64,000 bases of DNA from JAZBPO01 sp963691775 (GTDB lineage Bacteria > Pseudomonadota > Gammaproteobacteria > Pseudomonadales > Azotimanducaceae). Within the stretch, counting starts at the first letter, position 1. Each line of letters starts with the position of its first letter. Below are positions 35,654 through 44,457 of this stretch, one piece after another. The stretch covers positions 1,488,001 through 1,552,000 of the forward strand of contig OY829369.1 in NCBI GenBank assembly GCA_963691775.1, read 5' to 3'. Position numbers and translations under genes: made by a program. The notes beneath the pieces are model-generated. The model was not told the DNA's origin, made no database searches, and was given only the letters and a program-made list of their open reading frames with translations.

Positions 35654-35772
35654 AGGGTCGCCACGCAGCGGCGCGAGGTCAGAAAAGCTGTCGCGCACAG
35701 CACAGCGTCGGCATCTCCCCCATCCGTCGACCGCACGCACCACACTGCGCGCAGGACGATAGCGCCCGCCGT

Positions 35773-36756
35773 TCAGCCAGCGGCCGCCCGAACGATCCGA
35801 TCGCGCACCGCCGCCCAGGCGCTGCCTTCCGGGACGTCTGCGATGCGCAATTCCCGAGCACCCGACGCCTCCAGGCGATAGAGCGCCGCGTAGAGTTCAG
35901 CCGCGTAGCCGTCCGGATCATCCGGCAGAATCTCCACGGGGGCCGCGCGCGCCCCAAGGGCTTCGCAGGCCCGACACAGCAGCGCCGTCGACTCGGGCCA
36001 AAGGCCGGGAAGGGCATCCGCCGATACGAGCGCGGAAGACAATCCCTCGGGCGCGTAGTGGCGATGACGCATTCCTGGCGACCGGGCAACCTGCACGGGA
36101 GAAGCGCTCGGATCTGCGATCTTCATGGAGCCGACCGCTGCCTCCAGGCGCGCTCGCGACACGCCCCCCTCCCGCAGGATGCGCAGCTGCTCCGAACGCA
36201 GATCGAGGACGGTGGATTCAACTCCGACCGCCGTCGGTCCGCCGTCGAGCACCGCAGCGATGCGCCCGTCGAGGGTGCGCAGCACGTGCTCTGCCGTCGT
36301 GGGGCTCGGGCGCCCCGAGCGGTTCGCCGAGGGCGCGGCAAGCGGCCGATCAACTGCCCTGATAAGCGCCTGCGCAATCGGATGACCGGGCATGCGCACG
36401 GCAACCGAGGACAAGCCGGCACGCACCGCGGCGGGCACGCGAGCCGAAGCTTCGAGTACGAGCGTCAGCGGCCCGGGCCAGAACGCCTCGGCAAGCGTCT
36501 CGACGCGCGCTCGGGCCGCCGCGTCGGTGTCCCAGAGCGCAAGCGCAGCGGCAACGGACGCGACATGAAGGATCAGCGGATTGTCCGCCGGGCGCCCCTT
36601 GGCGGTGAAGATGCCCTGCACGGCGCGCTCGTCGAGGCCATCGGCGCCGAGGCCGTAGACCGTTTCTGTCGGAAAAGCGACGTGCTCGCCCGCGCGCAGA
36701 AGCAACGCCGCGCGCGCAAGATCGGTGGGCGCGTCGCCGCGGAGTATCTCGGTCAA
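35773..36756 (-). CDS. L-threonylcarbamoyladenylate synthase (Sua5/TsaC family)
   Basis: 327 residues: an N-terminal YrdC domain (residues ~1-205; HVAFPTETVYGLGADGLDE, KGRPADNPLILHV, PSANRSGRPSPTTAEHV, LDGGPTAVGVESTVLDL) and a C-terminal Sua5 domain after the linker SPGMRHRHYAPE. This two-domain length marks Sua5 rather than the shorter TsaC. It makes the TC-AMP used for t6A37 in tRNAs. The gene follows the P450 gene by 8 bp in the same direction, so it may be expressed from that operon. Confidence 0.94.
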   Translation of the reverse strand: MTEILRGDAPTDLARAALLLRAGEHVAFPTETVYGLGADGLDERAVQGIFTAKGRPADNPLILHVASVAAALALWDTDAAARARVETLAEAFWPGPLTLVLEASARVPAAVRAGLSSVAVRMPGHPIAQALIRAVDRPLAAPSANRSGRPSPTTAEHVLRTLDGRIAAVLDGGPTAVGVESTVLDLRSEQLRILREGGVSRARLEAAVGSMKIADPSASPVQVARSPGMRHRHYAPEGLSSALVSADALPGLWPESTALLCRACEALGARAAPVEILPDDPDGYAAELYAALYRLEASGARELRIADVPEGSAWAAVRDRIVRAAAG

Positions 36757-36764
36757 GGGGTCGC

Positions 36765-38066
36765 TCAGTGCCTGTGCAGGCGAACCGGGAGCGTCCGGAT
36801 ACCGCGAATGAAGTTCGACTTCAATCGTGTTTCAGGCGCCACGCACTCGACCATGTGAAAGCGGCGCTGGATCTCTTCCCAGACCACCTTGAGCTGCATC
36901 TCGGCGAGGCGATTGCCCATGCAGCGGTGGACGCCGAAGCCGAATGAGACATGCTGGCGCGCATTCGGCCGATCGATGATGAGGCGATCCGCGTCGTTGT
37001 GGGCGTCCTCGTCGCGATTGCCCGAGATGTACCACATGACGACCTTCTCACCGGCCTTCATCTGCTTGCCCTTGTATTCGTGATCGACCGTCAGCGTTCG
37101 GCGCATGTGCAGTACCGGCGTCTGCCAGCGGATGATCTCGGACACCATGTTGGGAATGACGCTCGGATCGTTGCGCAATTTCGCGTACTCGGACGGGAAC
37201 TGGTTGAGGGCGAGCACCCCACCGGAGATCGAATTCCGCGTCGTGTCGTTGCCGCCGACGATGAGCAGCATGATGTTGCCGAGGAACTCGAGCGGGCGGG
37301 TCACCATGTCCTTCGTGTCCTCGCTGTGCGCGAGCATGGTGATGAGATCGCTGCGCTCAGACGGATCAGCCGCGGCGCGTTCGGCCCAGAGCCCCATGAA
37401 GGTCTGCGCCATGTCCTGCAGGCCCGCCATCACCTCTTCCGGCGGCGCACCCTCGTCCATGCCCGTCGACTCCGGCGAACCGATGGACAGATCCGACCAG
37501 TAGGTCAGCTTGCGCCGATCCTCGAAGGGAAAATCGAACAGGGTCGCGAGCATGCGCGTGGTGAGCTCTATGGACACCGCGTCGACCCAGTCGAACTCGA
37601 CCCCGTCAGCGGGCAGGGCGTCGAGAATCTCGGCGGCGTGCCCCCGGATCACCGGTTCGAGCCGGGAGAGATTTCGCGGCGCGACCACACCCTGCACGGT
37701 CTTGCGCTGCTGCTCGTGCTTCGGCGGGTCCATGGCGATGAAGTTCTCGATGTACTCGCCCGTGGGCGAGTCACCGATGGCGATCGTGGGGAACGAGGAG
37801 AAGATCTCGTGATTGCGCTCCACGTAGGCGATGTCGTCGAACTTCGTGACCGACCAGTAGGGGCCGAAGGGGCTCTCTGCGGTGAAATGCACAGGATCGT
37901 CCCGGCGCAGGCGCTCGAAGTACGGCCGCCATGCGTCCTGCTGGAAGAGCCTGGAGTCGGAAACGTCCACGCGCTCGATGGGCGTTGTCCAGGGATCGGG
38001 GAAGTCCCCGCTTGGCAATATCGATGCGTCCTCGCGCTGGAACTCCGGCATGTCGAACTCGCTCAT
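36765..38066 (-). CDS. Cytochrome P450, CYP153-like
   Basis: 433 residues. Heme-binding loop HVSFGFGVHRCMGNRLAEMQ with Cys ligand C382; I-helix LIVGGNDTTRNSISGGVLAL; K-helix ExxR in VSEIIRWQTP; and the early MDPPKHEQQRKTVQGVVAP. The combination FGFGVHRCMGNRLAEMQLK, GGNDTTRNS and DPPKH is characteristic of CYP153, a soluble class I group that terminally hydroxylates medium-chain alkanes, limonene and fatty acids. It needs a ferredoxin and reductase: a matching reductase is at 20.8 kb, and no ferredoxin was seen. It sits 19 bp after the TauD gene, between that and sua5. Confidence 0.9.
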   Translation of the reverse strand: MSEFDMPEFQREDASILPSGDFPDPWTTPIERVDVSDSRLFQQDAWRPYFERLRRDDPVHFTAESPFGPYWSVTKFDDIAYVERNHEIFSSFPTIAIGDSPTGEYIENFIAMDPPKHEQQRKTVQGVVAPRNLSRLEPVIRGHAAEILDALPADGVEFDWVDAVSIELTTRMLATLFDFPFEDRRKLTYWSDLSIGSPESTGMDEGAPPEEVMAGLQDMAQTFMGLWAERAAADPSERSDLITMLAHSEDTKDMVTRPLEFLGNIMLLIVGGNDTTRNSISGGVLALNQFPSEYAKLRNDPSVIPNMVSEIIRWQTPVLHMRRTLTVDHEYKGKQMKAGEKVVMWYISGNRDEDAHNDADRLIIDRPNARQHVSFGFGVHRCMGNRLAEMQLKVVWEEIQRRFHMVECVAPETRLKSNFIRGIRTLPVRLHRH

Positions 38067-38085
38067 GACCCCTGCGTCCTCGTTG

Positions 38086-39108
38086 TCAGTTGACCTGCAT
38101 CCGGCTCGCGCTGCGGCGGGTGTTCCAGTGCGAATCGATGTTGTTGGCGAAGTACGGCGGCCGGTCGGAGAGCATGTCGGTCTCGAGCCAGAGCCGCTTC
38201 AGATGCCGGATACGTCCGGCGGAGCGGTCGTCCTCGTAGGCCGTCCGGCCGTGCATGACGTGATAGTTGTTGATGAACTGGATGTCGCCCGGCCGCAGTT
38301 CCATGTGCACGTGGTAGGCCGCATCGTTCGCCAGCTCCACGACCCGATCGAGGGCGGCGCTCGCCGCTTCGCTGAGGCGCGGCGCCTCGGGATGGCGCTG
38401 GGAGGCGCGGATGTAGGGCGGAATGCAGCGCACGAACAGGCGTCCGTCCCATTCCGTGAACACCGGCACCATGTAGTACGGCTTGCCACCCGGCCCCTGC
38501 TCGCCACGGAAGTCGTTCGGCTGCGGCGCGTAGAGCGCCGCGGCGAGTTCCGGCGCCTCGCGCACCAGCGTGTTGTGGATCGCCACCGAATTCGCGACCG
38601 CCGAGAGGCCACCGACCCTGCCGTTCTGCAGGCACATGAGGCCGACCAGATCCGAGCCGTCGCAGTGAAACGGCAGCGGCACGCCGCCGAGTTCGTTGCC
38701 GCGGGACTCGGGATCGTCCGGCGCGCGACCGTGATCCGTCACGTCACCCAGGAAGTGCCCGTGCTTGTTCTGCGCCCAGGGCGCACCGAGATGCATGCCG
38801 ATGCCCCAGTAGAGCATTTCCATCTCGGCCTGCGAGTAGCGTTCGCGCTCGATACCGCGCAGGCGCACGAAACCGCGCCCGTCCATCAGCGTGCGCTCGA
38901 TCTCCTGCAGGCGCCCGTGCAGTCCGGGCAGCGGAAAGTCCTCGCGCCCGATCGCAAGCACGTCGTCGGACTTCGCGAGCGCAACGCGCAGTGCCGCGTC
39001 GAGTTCGTCCAGTTCCGCCGCCGTGAAGTGCTCGGTCCAGACCGACTCGTCGATCATCGCATCCGCGCGCCATTCGCACTGGGGCTCGAGAATCTTCGGT
39101 GTGTGCAT
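38086..39108 (-). CDS. TauD/TfdA-family dioxygenase (second, larger type)
   Basis: 340 residues. The facial triad appears as HxD in VPLPFHCDGSDLVGLMCLQ and a distal His in INNYHVMHGRTAYEDD; the 2-oxoglutarate Arg is probably in RIRHLKRLWLE. It is longer than TauD (~283) and resembles the clade with YYMVPVFTEWDGRLFVRCIP. The substrate is unknown. The ATG at 39108 has GGGAGG before it. It lies 31 bp after a D-aminoacylase homologue and 19 bp before the CYP153-like gene, so three oxidative or hydrolytic enzymes seem to share one transcript. Confidence 0.87.
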   Translation of the reverse strand: MHTPKILEPQCEWRADAMIDESVWTEHFTAAELDELDAALRVALAKSDDVLAIGREDFPLPGLHGRLQEIERTLMDGRGFVRLRGIERERYSQAEMEMLYWGIGMHLGAPWAQNKHGHFLGDVTDHGRAPDDPESRGNELGGVPLPFHCDGSDLVGLMCLQNGRVGGLSAVANSVAIHNTLVREAPELAAALYAPQPNDFRGEQGPGGKPYYMVPVFTEWDGRLFVRCIPPYIRASQRHPEAPRLSEAASAALDRVVELANDAAYHVHMELRPGDIQFINNYHVMHGRTAYEDDRSAGRIRHLKRLWLETDMLSDRPPYFANNIDSHWNTRRSASRMQVN

Positions 39109-39139
39109 GCGCTCGCCCTCCCCGGCTCGCGTAGCGGCT

Positions 39140-40864
39140 TCAGTTCGGCGCCGTGCGCGCCCCACGGATCAGTCGACCCGGCAAGGCCTCGGTCGCCTCA
39201 CCGTCGCGATAGGTGATCGCGCCGGAGACCACGGCAAGACGATAGCCCTCGGCATCCTGCATGAGGCGCCGTCCGCCAGCGGGCAGGTCGTGGACCATGC
39301 GCGGCGCGCGCAGGCGCAGCCCCGCGTGGTCGATCACGTTCAGATCCGCCTTGTAGCCCGGCACGAGCAGGCCCCGATCCCGCAGACCCACCGCCGCAGC
39401 CGTGTCCTGCGTATGCCACTTCACCACCGTCTCGATCGGCAGCTTCTCGCCCCGGGTTCGATCGCGGGTCCAGTGCGTGAGCATGTGCGTGGAAAAGCTC
39501 GCATCGCAGATCGTGCCCAGGTGCGCGCCGCCGTCGCCGAGGCCGAGCACCGTGTTCGCGTTCTTCATCATCGCGAGGGAGGGCTCGAGCGAGTTGTCGG
39601 CGTAGTTCAGGAACGGGAAGTAGAGCATCGCCCGGCCTTCGTCCTCGAGCATCAGGTCGTAAGCGAGCGCTGCCGCTTCGATACCGCGTGCCCGGGCCTG
39701 CGCACCGAGGGCGCGCTCCGGCGCTTGCTCGTAATCGGGCGGATCACCGAGCACGAACATCTTCTCGAAGTTCTGCAGCACCGCAATCATGAACGGATTG
39801 TCCGTCGCCGGCCGCTGCGCAAGCATGCGCTCGCGGAACGCCGGATCGCGCATGCGCTCGACCTTGCCCGCAAGCGGCAGTTCGACGATCTCGCGCCAGG
39901 CGGGATGCCCGACGAACGGATTCAGGGTCGCGTCCAGGCCGAGCATGAGCCCGACTGGCCGTCCCGCGACCTGAGCGCGCATCGGCAGGCCCGCCTCGGC
40001 CGCGTCGTCGATCATGGCGAGGAGATCCTTCCATGCATCCGGCGCGCGTTCGGCCTGTGCCATGGACACGGAGAGCGGCCGGCCCGAGCGTTCGCAGAGG
40101 CGGCGCAGCATGGCCATCTCTTCCTCGGCGCCCTTGAAGTCGGACACAAACTGGAGGACGCCCTTCCCCGCCTCACCGAGCGCAAGGGCGATGCCCATGA
40201 GCTCATCCTCACCGGCGGTCAGGGTCGGCGTCGGCTTGCCCTCTGAAGTTCGGTGATTGAGCGTGCGGGACGTAGTGAATCCGAGCGCCCCCGCCTCCAC
40301 GGCTTCGCGCGCGAGCTTCGCCATGGCGTTGATGTCGTCCGGCGTTGCTTCTTCCAGGTCGGCGCCCCGCTGCCCCATGACGTAGACGCGGAGCGCTCCG
40401 TGCGGCAACTGCGCAGCGAAATCGATGTCGTGCGGCCGACCATCGAGCGCGTCGAGAAACTCCGGAAAGCTCTCCCAGTTCCAGCGCAGACCCTCGGTAA
40501 GGACGACGCCCGGAATGTCCTCGACGCCTTCCATGAGCTTGACGAGCACGCCGTGGTCGTCCGGACGGCAGGGCGCGAATCCGACCCCGCAATTCCCCAT
40601 GACCGCAGTCGTCACACCGTGCCAGGAACTCGGCGCGAGGCGCGCATCCCAGGTGGCCTGACCGTCGTAGTGGGTATGAATGTCGACGAAGCCGGGCGTG
40701 ACGAGCAGGCCCCGCGCGTCATATTCCTCCCGCCCGGCGCCGGCGACCTCACCAACCGCCACGACAACGCCATCCTTGATCGCCACGTCTGCTTCGCGCA
40801 GCGCGCTCCCGGTGCCGTCAGCGACCGTCCCGCCGCGAATGACCAGATCATGCGCCTCGGCCAT
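39140..40864 (-). CDS. D-aminoacylase-type amidohydrolase (copy B)
   Basis: 574 residues of the same type as the gene at 32.4-34.1 kb. Motifs: VDIHTHYDGQATWDARL (HxH), TAVMGNCGVGFAPCRPDD with two close cysteines, LMEGVEDIPGVVLTEGL, and the C-terminal LGLGDGGAHLGTICDASF. The first beta-sandwich half is DLVIRGGTVADGTGSALREA. The ATG at 40864 follows GGAGGGAGAA. It is the first gene of the run leading through TauD and P450 to sua5. Which amide it cleaves is not shown by the sequence. Confidence 0.88.
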   Translation of the reverse strand: MAEAHDLVIRGGTVADGTGSALREADVAIKDGVVVAVGEVAGAGREEYDARGLLVTPGFVDIHTHYDGQATWDARLAPSSWHGVTTAVMGNCGVGFAPCRPDDHGVLVKLMEGVEDIPGVVLTEGLRWNWESFPEFLDALDGRPHDIDFAAQLPHGALRVYVMGQRGADLEEATPDDINAMAKLAREAVEAGALGFTTSRTLNHRTSEGKPTPTLTAGEDELMGIALALGEAGKGVLQFVSDFKGAEEEMAMLRRLCERSGRPLSVSMAQAERAPDAWKDLLAMIDDAAEAGLPMRAQVAGRPVGLMLGLDATLNPFVGHPAWREIVELPLAGKVERMRDPAFRERMLAQRPATDNPFMIAVLQNFEKMFVLGDPPDYEQAPERALGAQARARGIEAAALAYDLMLEDEGRAMLYFPFLNYADNSLEPSLAMMKNANTVLGLGDGGAHLGTICDASFSTHMLTHWTRDRTRGEKLPIETVVKWHTQDTAAAVGLRDRGLLVPGYKADLNVIDHAGLRLRAPRMVHDLPAGGRRLMQDAEGYRLAVVSGAITYRDGEATEALPGRLIRGARTAPN

Positions 40865-41014
40865 TTCTCCCTCCGGTGATGCACATGCATTACGACCCCG
40901 AGGGTAGGACCGTGCCCGCCGACCGGCAACTGCCGCCCGGCAGGCCATGCGTGAGCGTCTGCGCCTTGCCGGCGCCTGCGCATGGACCGGAGGCCGACCG
41001 GTGCGCCGCCCGGA

Positions 41015-41968
41015 TCAGCCGTGCCCAGGGAGCTCCAGGACGACGCCGGGTCCATCCACGCCCGCATCCGAGCGCCCGGCCTCCGGCCAACGTTCGCGGC
41101 AGAGCTGCACGAAGCGCCGCGCCCCCTCGGACAGCGGCCGCTGCGTCTTCCAGTACAGCCCGACGCGACGCTCCACGGTGCCGAACGACAGCCCCGGGAT
41201 GGGCACCAGCTCGGCCGCTGCAGGATGATCGGCAAGCAGCAGATCAGAGACGTAGCTGACGCCGCGACCCTCGGCGACCAGCGCAAGACGAAGCTCCGTG
41301 TGTCCGACTTCCCAGACGCTCGCGAAAGCGTCCCGCAAACGATCCCCGTCGTTGCGCGGGCCCGGGTCTTCAAGCCAGGAGGTGAGCAGCGGCAAACGGC
41401 CTAGATGCGCCTGCGGATCCGCGTGGATGGCATCGAAGTCGGGATGGGCACGACCGATCACCAATCGGCGCGCCTCGCCGAAGCAGGGCTGCAGGGTGAA
41501 ATGGCCCGGCATGGCGTGCCGGAACGGTCCGAAGCCGAGTTCCCAGCGATCCTCGCCGACGCCGTGCACGATTTCCCGGCTCGGTGCGACGGAGAGCTTG
41601 AGGCGCGTGAACGGATTGCGATGACAGAACTCGAGCATGAGGTCGCGGCCGTACGCGTGGTTCACCGCGCTCGCCATCGCGAGTGACAGCATGGACAGCG
41701 CTCCGGAGCGGATCTCCTCCAGATCCCGGAGCACGGCCGCTTCCTCATGAAGAACGGTCTCGGCGTAGCGGTGCAGACGCAGGCCGGACTCGGTCAGTTG
41801 CGGCGGGGTCCCGCGCTTGATCAGGGGCGTGCCGAGCTTGTGCTCGAGATTCGCCACGGCCTGGCTCACAGCCGACTGCGTGAGCGAAAGCATTTCTGCT
41901 GCGCGGCGGAAGCCGCCGGCGTCGATGACGGCGTGGAAGGCCCGGAGTTCGCTGCGTTCGATCTGCAT
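41015..41968 (-). CDS. LysR-family transcriptional regulator
   Basis: 317 residues. N-terminal winged HTH (ELRAFHAVIDAGGFRRAAEM, LTQSAVSQAVANLEHKLGTP) and a C-terminal effector domain with SLAMASAVNHAYGRDLML and SDLLLADHPAAAELVPIPG. The ATG at 41968 (MQIERSELRAF) is the family start. It is divergent from a citrate-synthase-family gene with a nested palindrome between them, so that gene is its most likely target; the D-aminoacylase gene 151 bp downstream on the same strand is another. Confidence 0.92.
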   Translation of the reverse strand: MQIERSELRAFHAVIDAGGFRRAAEMLSLTQSAVSQAVANLEHKLGTPLIKRGTPPQLTESGLRLHRYAETVLHEEAAVLRDLEEIRSGALSMLSLAMASAVNHAYGRDLMLEFCHRNPFTRLKLSVAPSREIVHGVGEDRWELGFGPFRHAMPGHFTLQPCFGEARRLVIGRAHPDFDAIHADPQAHLGRLPLLTSWLEDPGPRNDGDRLRDAFASVWEVGHTELRLALVAEGRGVSYVSDLLLADHPAAAELVPIPGLSFGTVERRVGLYWKTQRPLSEGARRFVQLCRERWPEAGRSDAGVDGPGVVLELPGHG

Positions 41969-42015
41969 GGGCCCATCATGCCGCATCGTCCTGCGCCTGC
42001 GGATCAGGAACCGCG

Positions 42016-42073
42016 ATCCGCCGATCGCCCCAGACGATCGATTCAGTTGCTTCGATCGGACGATCGGGCGGAT
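42016..42073. promoter_or_regulatory. Nested palindrome, probable LysR operator
   Basis: Inner inverted repeat cgatcga (42035-42041) / tcgatcg (42052-42058), 10 nt apart, symmetric as in the T-N11-A boxes of LysR regulators. Outer arms atccgccgatcg (42016-42027) and cgatcgggcggat (42061-42073) also pair with one base bulge. All lie between the LysR start and the citrate-synthase-like start. Binding is inferred. Confidence 0.6.
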
Positions 42074-42135
42074 GCGTTGGCCGCGGTGATTCGAGCCCCC
42101 GGAGACTGTGCGCACACCACCGGAGGAGAGAGACC

Positions 42136-43260
42136 ATGACGCGACTGACCCACAAGGGCCCCCATCGGGGCCTTGCCGGCATCGAGGCGGACGACACCTG
42201 CCTTTCCCTCGTCGACGGCACGGCAGGAGTGCTGCGCTATCGCGGTTATGCTGTAGAGGACCTGCTAGATCTACCCTTCGAATCAGTCGTCTGGCTGTTG
42301 CTGGTCGGCGAACTCCCGAGTGACGTGGAGGCGCGCGCCTTCATCGACTGGTTCGCCGAGATCGGCTGCCTCAGCAGCGCCGATGCCGCACGCGTGGACA
42401 CCCTCAGGCGAGCCGCTCATCACCCCATGGACGCGCTGCAGGCGGCCTTGCCAGTGCTCGATCGAAGCGGCGCCGATGCACCACTGCCCGACTTCGGCGA
42501 GCACGTCGCCCTGCGTCTCGCAGTCCGGACGCGCTGCGTCGTCGCACAGCTCGCACGCGCCGAAGCCGCGCCCGTCGCATCGAGCGCACCGTTGCACTGG
42601 CAGCGCTTTCTCGGCGAGCTCGGTCGGCGCCCCCCGACCGAGCTCGAGGCACGCGCCTTCGCGACAACGCAGATCCTCCAGCTCGATCACGGATTCAACG
42701 CCGGCACCTTCGCAGCGCGTGTGGTCGCGTCAACGCGCGCCGGCGCACCTGCGGCGCTGTCGGCCGCTGCCGGCGCGCTGTCGGGCGTGCTCCACGGCGG
42801 CGCCGATCAGGCCGCCCTTGCCGACGCAAGGGAAGCGGGCAGTCCCGAACGCGCCGCAGCCTTCGTCGATGCGTGTCTTGCAGGCGGCCGCCGCGTCATG
42901 GGGATGGGCCATCGTGAATATCGCGTGCGCGACCCGCGCGCCCGGATCGTCCACGCCCTGGCCCGCGAAATCGCAGCCGGCACCGAGCTCGAGCAGCCAC
43001 TCGGCACCCTGGAAGCCATGGAGCGGCGTTTCGAGGCCGTGATGGCTGCACGCGGCAAGGCCCTCCACGCCAATCTCGAGTTCTACAAGTCGATCGTGTA
43101 TCTCGCCTGCGGCGTCCCGGAGGACTGCTTTACGGCGACCTTCGCGGGCGCCCGAATCTTCGGCTGGGTCGCGCACATCGCCGAGGCACGGCGCGCGGGA
43201 ACCCTCATTCGACCCGCAGCACGCTGGGCCGGATCAGAACCCCGCCAGCGCGCCGCCTGA
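42136..43260 (+). CDS. Citrate/methylcitrate synthase family protein
   Basis: 374 residues, the usual size of the type I / methylcitrate branch. The opening GLAGIEADDTCLSLVDG and LRYRGYAVEDLL are family signatures. Catalytic positions: His in LSGVLHGGADQAAL, His in VMGMGHREYRVRDPRA. The third, normally Asp in VDFYSG, is Glu in ANLEFYKSIVYLACG. The motif after the first His is also GGADQ rather than GGANE. The fold looks complete, so it may act on another acyl-CoA or have altered chemistry. The ATG at 42136 follows GGAGGAGAG. Its TGA ends 4 bp from the convergent DUF1501 stop. Confidence 0.85.
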   Translation: MTRLTHKGPHRGLAGIEADDTCLSLVDGTAGVLRYRGYAVEDLLDLPFESVVWLLLVGELPSDVEARAFIDWFAEIGCLSSADAARVDTLRRAAHHPMDALQAALPVLDRSGADAPLPDFGEHVALRLAVRTRCVVAQLARAEAAPVASSAPLHWQRFLGELGRRPPTELEARAFATTQILQLDHGFNAGTFAARVVASTRAGAPAALSAAAGALSGVLHGGADQAALADAREAGSPERAAAFVDACLAGGRRVMGMGHREYRVRDPRARIVHALAREIAAGTELEQPLGTLEAMERRFEAVMAARGKALHANLEFYKSIVYLACGVPEDCFTATFAGARIFGWVAHIAEARRAGTLIRPAARWAGSEPRQRAA

Positions 43261-43264
43261 GGCC

Positions 43265-44455
43265 TCAGGCCCGCGACCGGAACAGATCGACCATGGGCGC
43301 CTGCGACCGGCTGTCCGGGAACACGAAGTCTTCGACATAGCCGGGGGAAAGCCCCACCCCCTCGATGAGGGCCGCCTTGAACAGCGCCTCCTGACTGTTC
43401 GGAGCCGCCAGATCGCGGCCCTCATGAAGCGCCGAAGACCTCAATCCCGGCCAGGCCCCGGCAATGCGGCCGCCGCGCACGCGGCCGCCCAGCAGCATGG
43501 TGAGTCCACCGGTGCCATGGTCGGTGCCGCGATTGCCGTTCTCGCCCGCCGTGCGACCGAACTCGGAGACCACCACCACGGTGGTCTGCGCCCAGTGCGC
43601 GCCGAGCCCTGCATGAAGCGCGCGCAGACCGCTGCCGAGCTCGCCGAGCAGGCGGTCAAGACGCCGAGCCTGATCGAAGTGCGTGTCCCAGCCGTCCAGA
43701 TCGATCACGGCAACGCGGGGCCCGTGCGCCAGCGACAGCAGCTCCGCCGCCGCCTGCGCCGAACGCTCGAACACTTCGCCGCGAAGCCGCCCGCCCGATG
43801 CTTGCGCCATGGACAGGGTCACGTCCGGCGCGTCCCGGGCTGCCATGAGCGCTTCATTGAACAGCGGATCATCCGCATAGGCCCGGGCAAGCCGGCGCAG
43901 GAACGCCTCTTCCACCTCGGGCATGCCCGATTCATCCCAGGCCTGCACCCCGGCGGTGCCCTGAAGGATCAGGGGTACGGCAGGACCGATGGCAAGTCCG
44001 AGGCGGCGATCCTCCGCACGGAGACCGCCGAGGGCCCGATTCAGCCAACCGTCCGGCGCGCCGAACGGCCGTCCGCTGCCATTCTCGAGCACGTTCTGGC
44101 CGTCGAAGTGCGACCGCCTTCGATAGCGCGTGCTCGACGCCGGCAGCAGCAAGAGTTCGCCCTGGCGATAGATCGGCTCGAGTTCACGCAGCGCCGGATG
44201 AAGGCCGAAATAGCCATCCAGATCGATCACCTCGTCGGCAATGCGCCCGAGCGTCGGCCGCAGGCGCCGGAAGTGGACATCTCCGTGCGGCGGCAGCGCA
44301 TGAAGCCCGTCGAGCCCACCGCGGAGGAGCACGAATACGAGTCGCGCATCCGTCGCCCCGGCCGCCAGGCTGACGCGCGGCGCGGCGAAGGGCGCAGCAA
44401 GCACGCCGAGCGCCGTCAGGGACGCGTGGCGAAGGAAGGCTCTGCGATCGAGCAT
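43265..44455 (-). CDS. DUF1501 (sulfatase-like) protein with Tat signal
   Basis: 396 residues. Twin-arginine signal DRRAFLRHASLTALGVLAAP ending near AAPRVSLAA. The body has FVLLRGGLDGLHALPPHGD, LPASSTRYRRRSHFDGQNVL, IDLDGWDTHFDQ and VVVSEFGRTAGENGNRGTDH, typical of DUF1501, an alkaline-phosphatase-superfamily fold. It nearly always pairs with DUF1800, as here. Function unknown, presumably an exported enzyme. Start: the ATG at 44455 sits 6 nt after AGAGGAG; the ATG at 44461, which overlaps the DUF1800 stop as ATGA, is possible. Confidence 0.9.
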   Translation of the reverse strand: MLDRRAFLRHASLTALGVLAAPFAAPRVSLAAGATDARLVFVLLRGGLDGLHALPPHGDVHFRRLRPTLGRIADEVIDLDGYFGLHPALRELEPIYRQGELLLLPASSTRYRRRSHFDGQNVLENGSGRPFGAPDGWLNRALGGLRAEDRRLGLAIGPAVPLILQGTAGVQAWDESGMPEVEEAFLRRLARAYADDPLFNEALMAARDAPDVTLSMAQASGGRLRGEVFERSAQAAAELLSLAHGPRVAVIDLDGWDTHFDQARRLDRLLGELGSGLRALHAGLGAHWAQTTVVVVSEFGRTAGENGNRGTDHGTGGLTMLLGGRVRGGRIAGAWPGLRSSALHEGRDLAAPNSQEALFKAALIEGVGLSPGYVEDFVFPDSRSQAPMVDLFRSRA

Positions 44456-44457
44456 CG

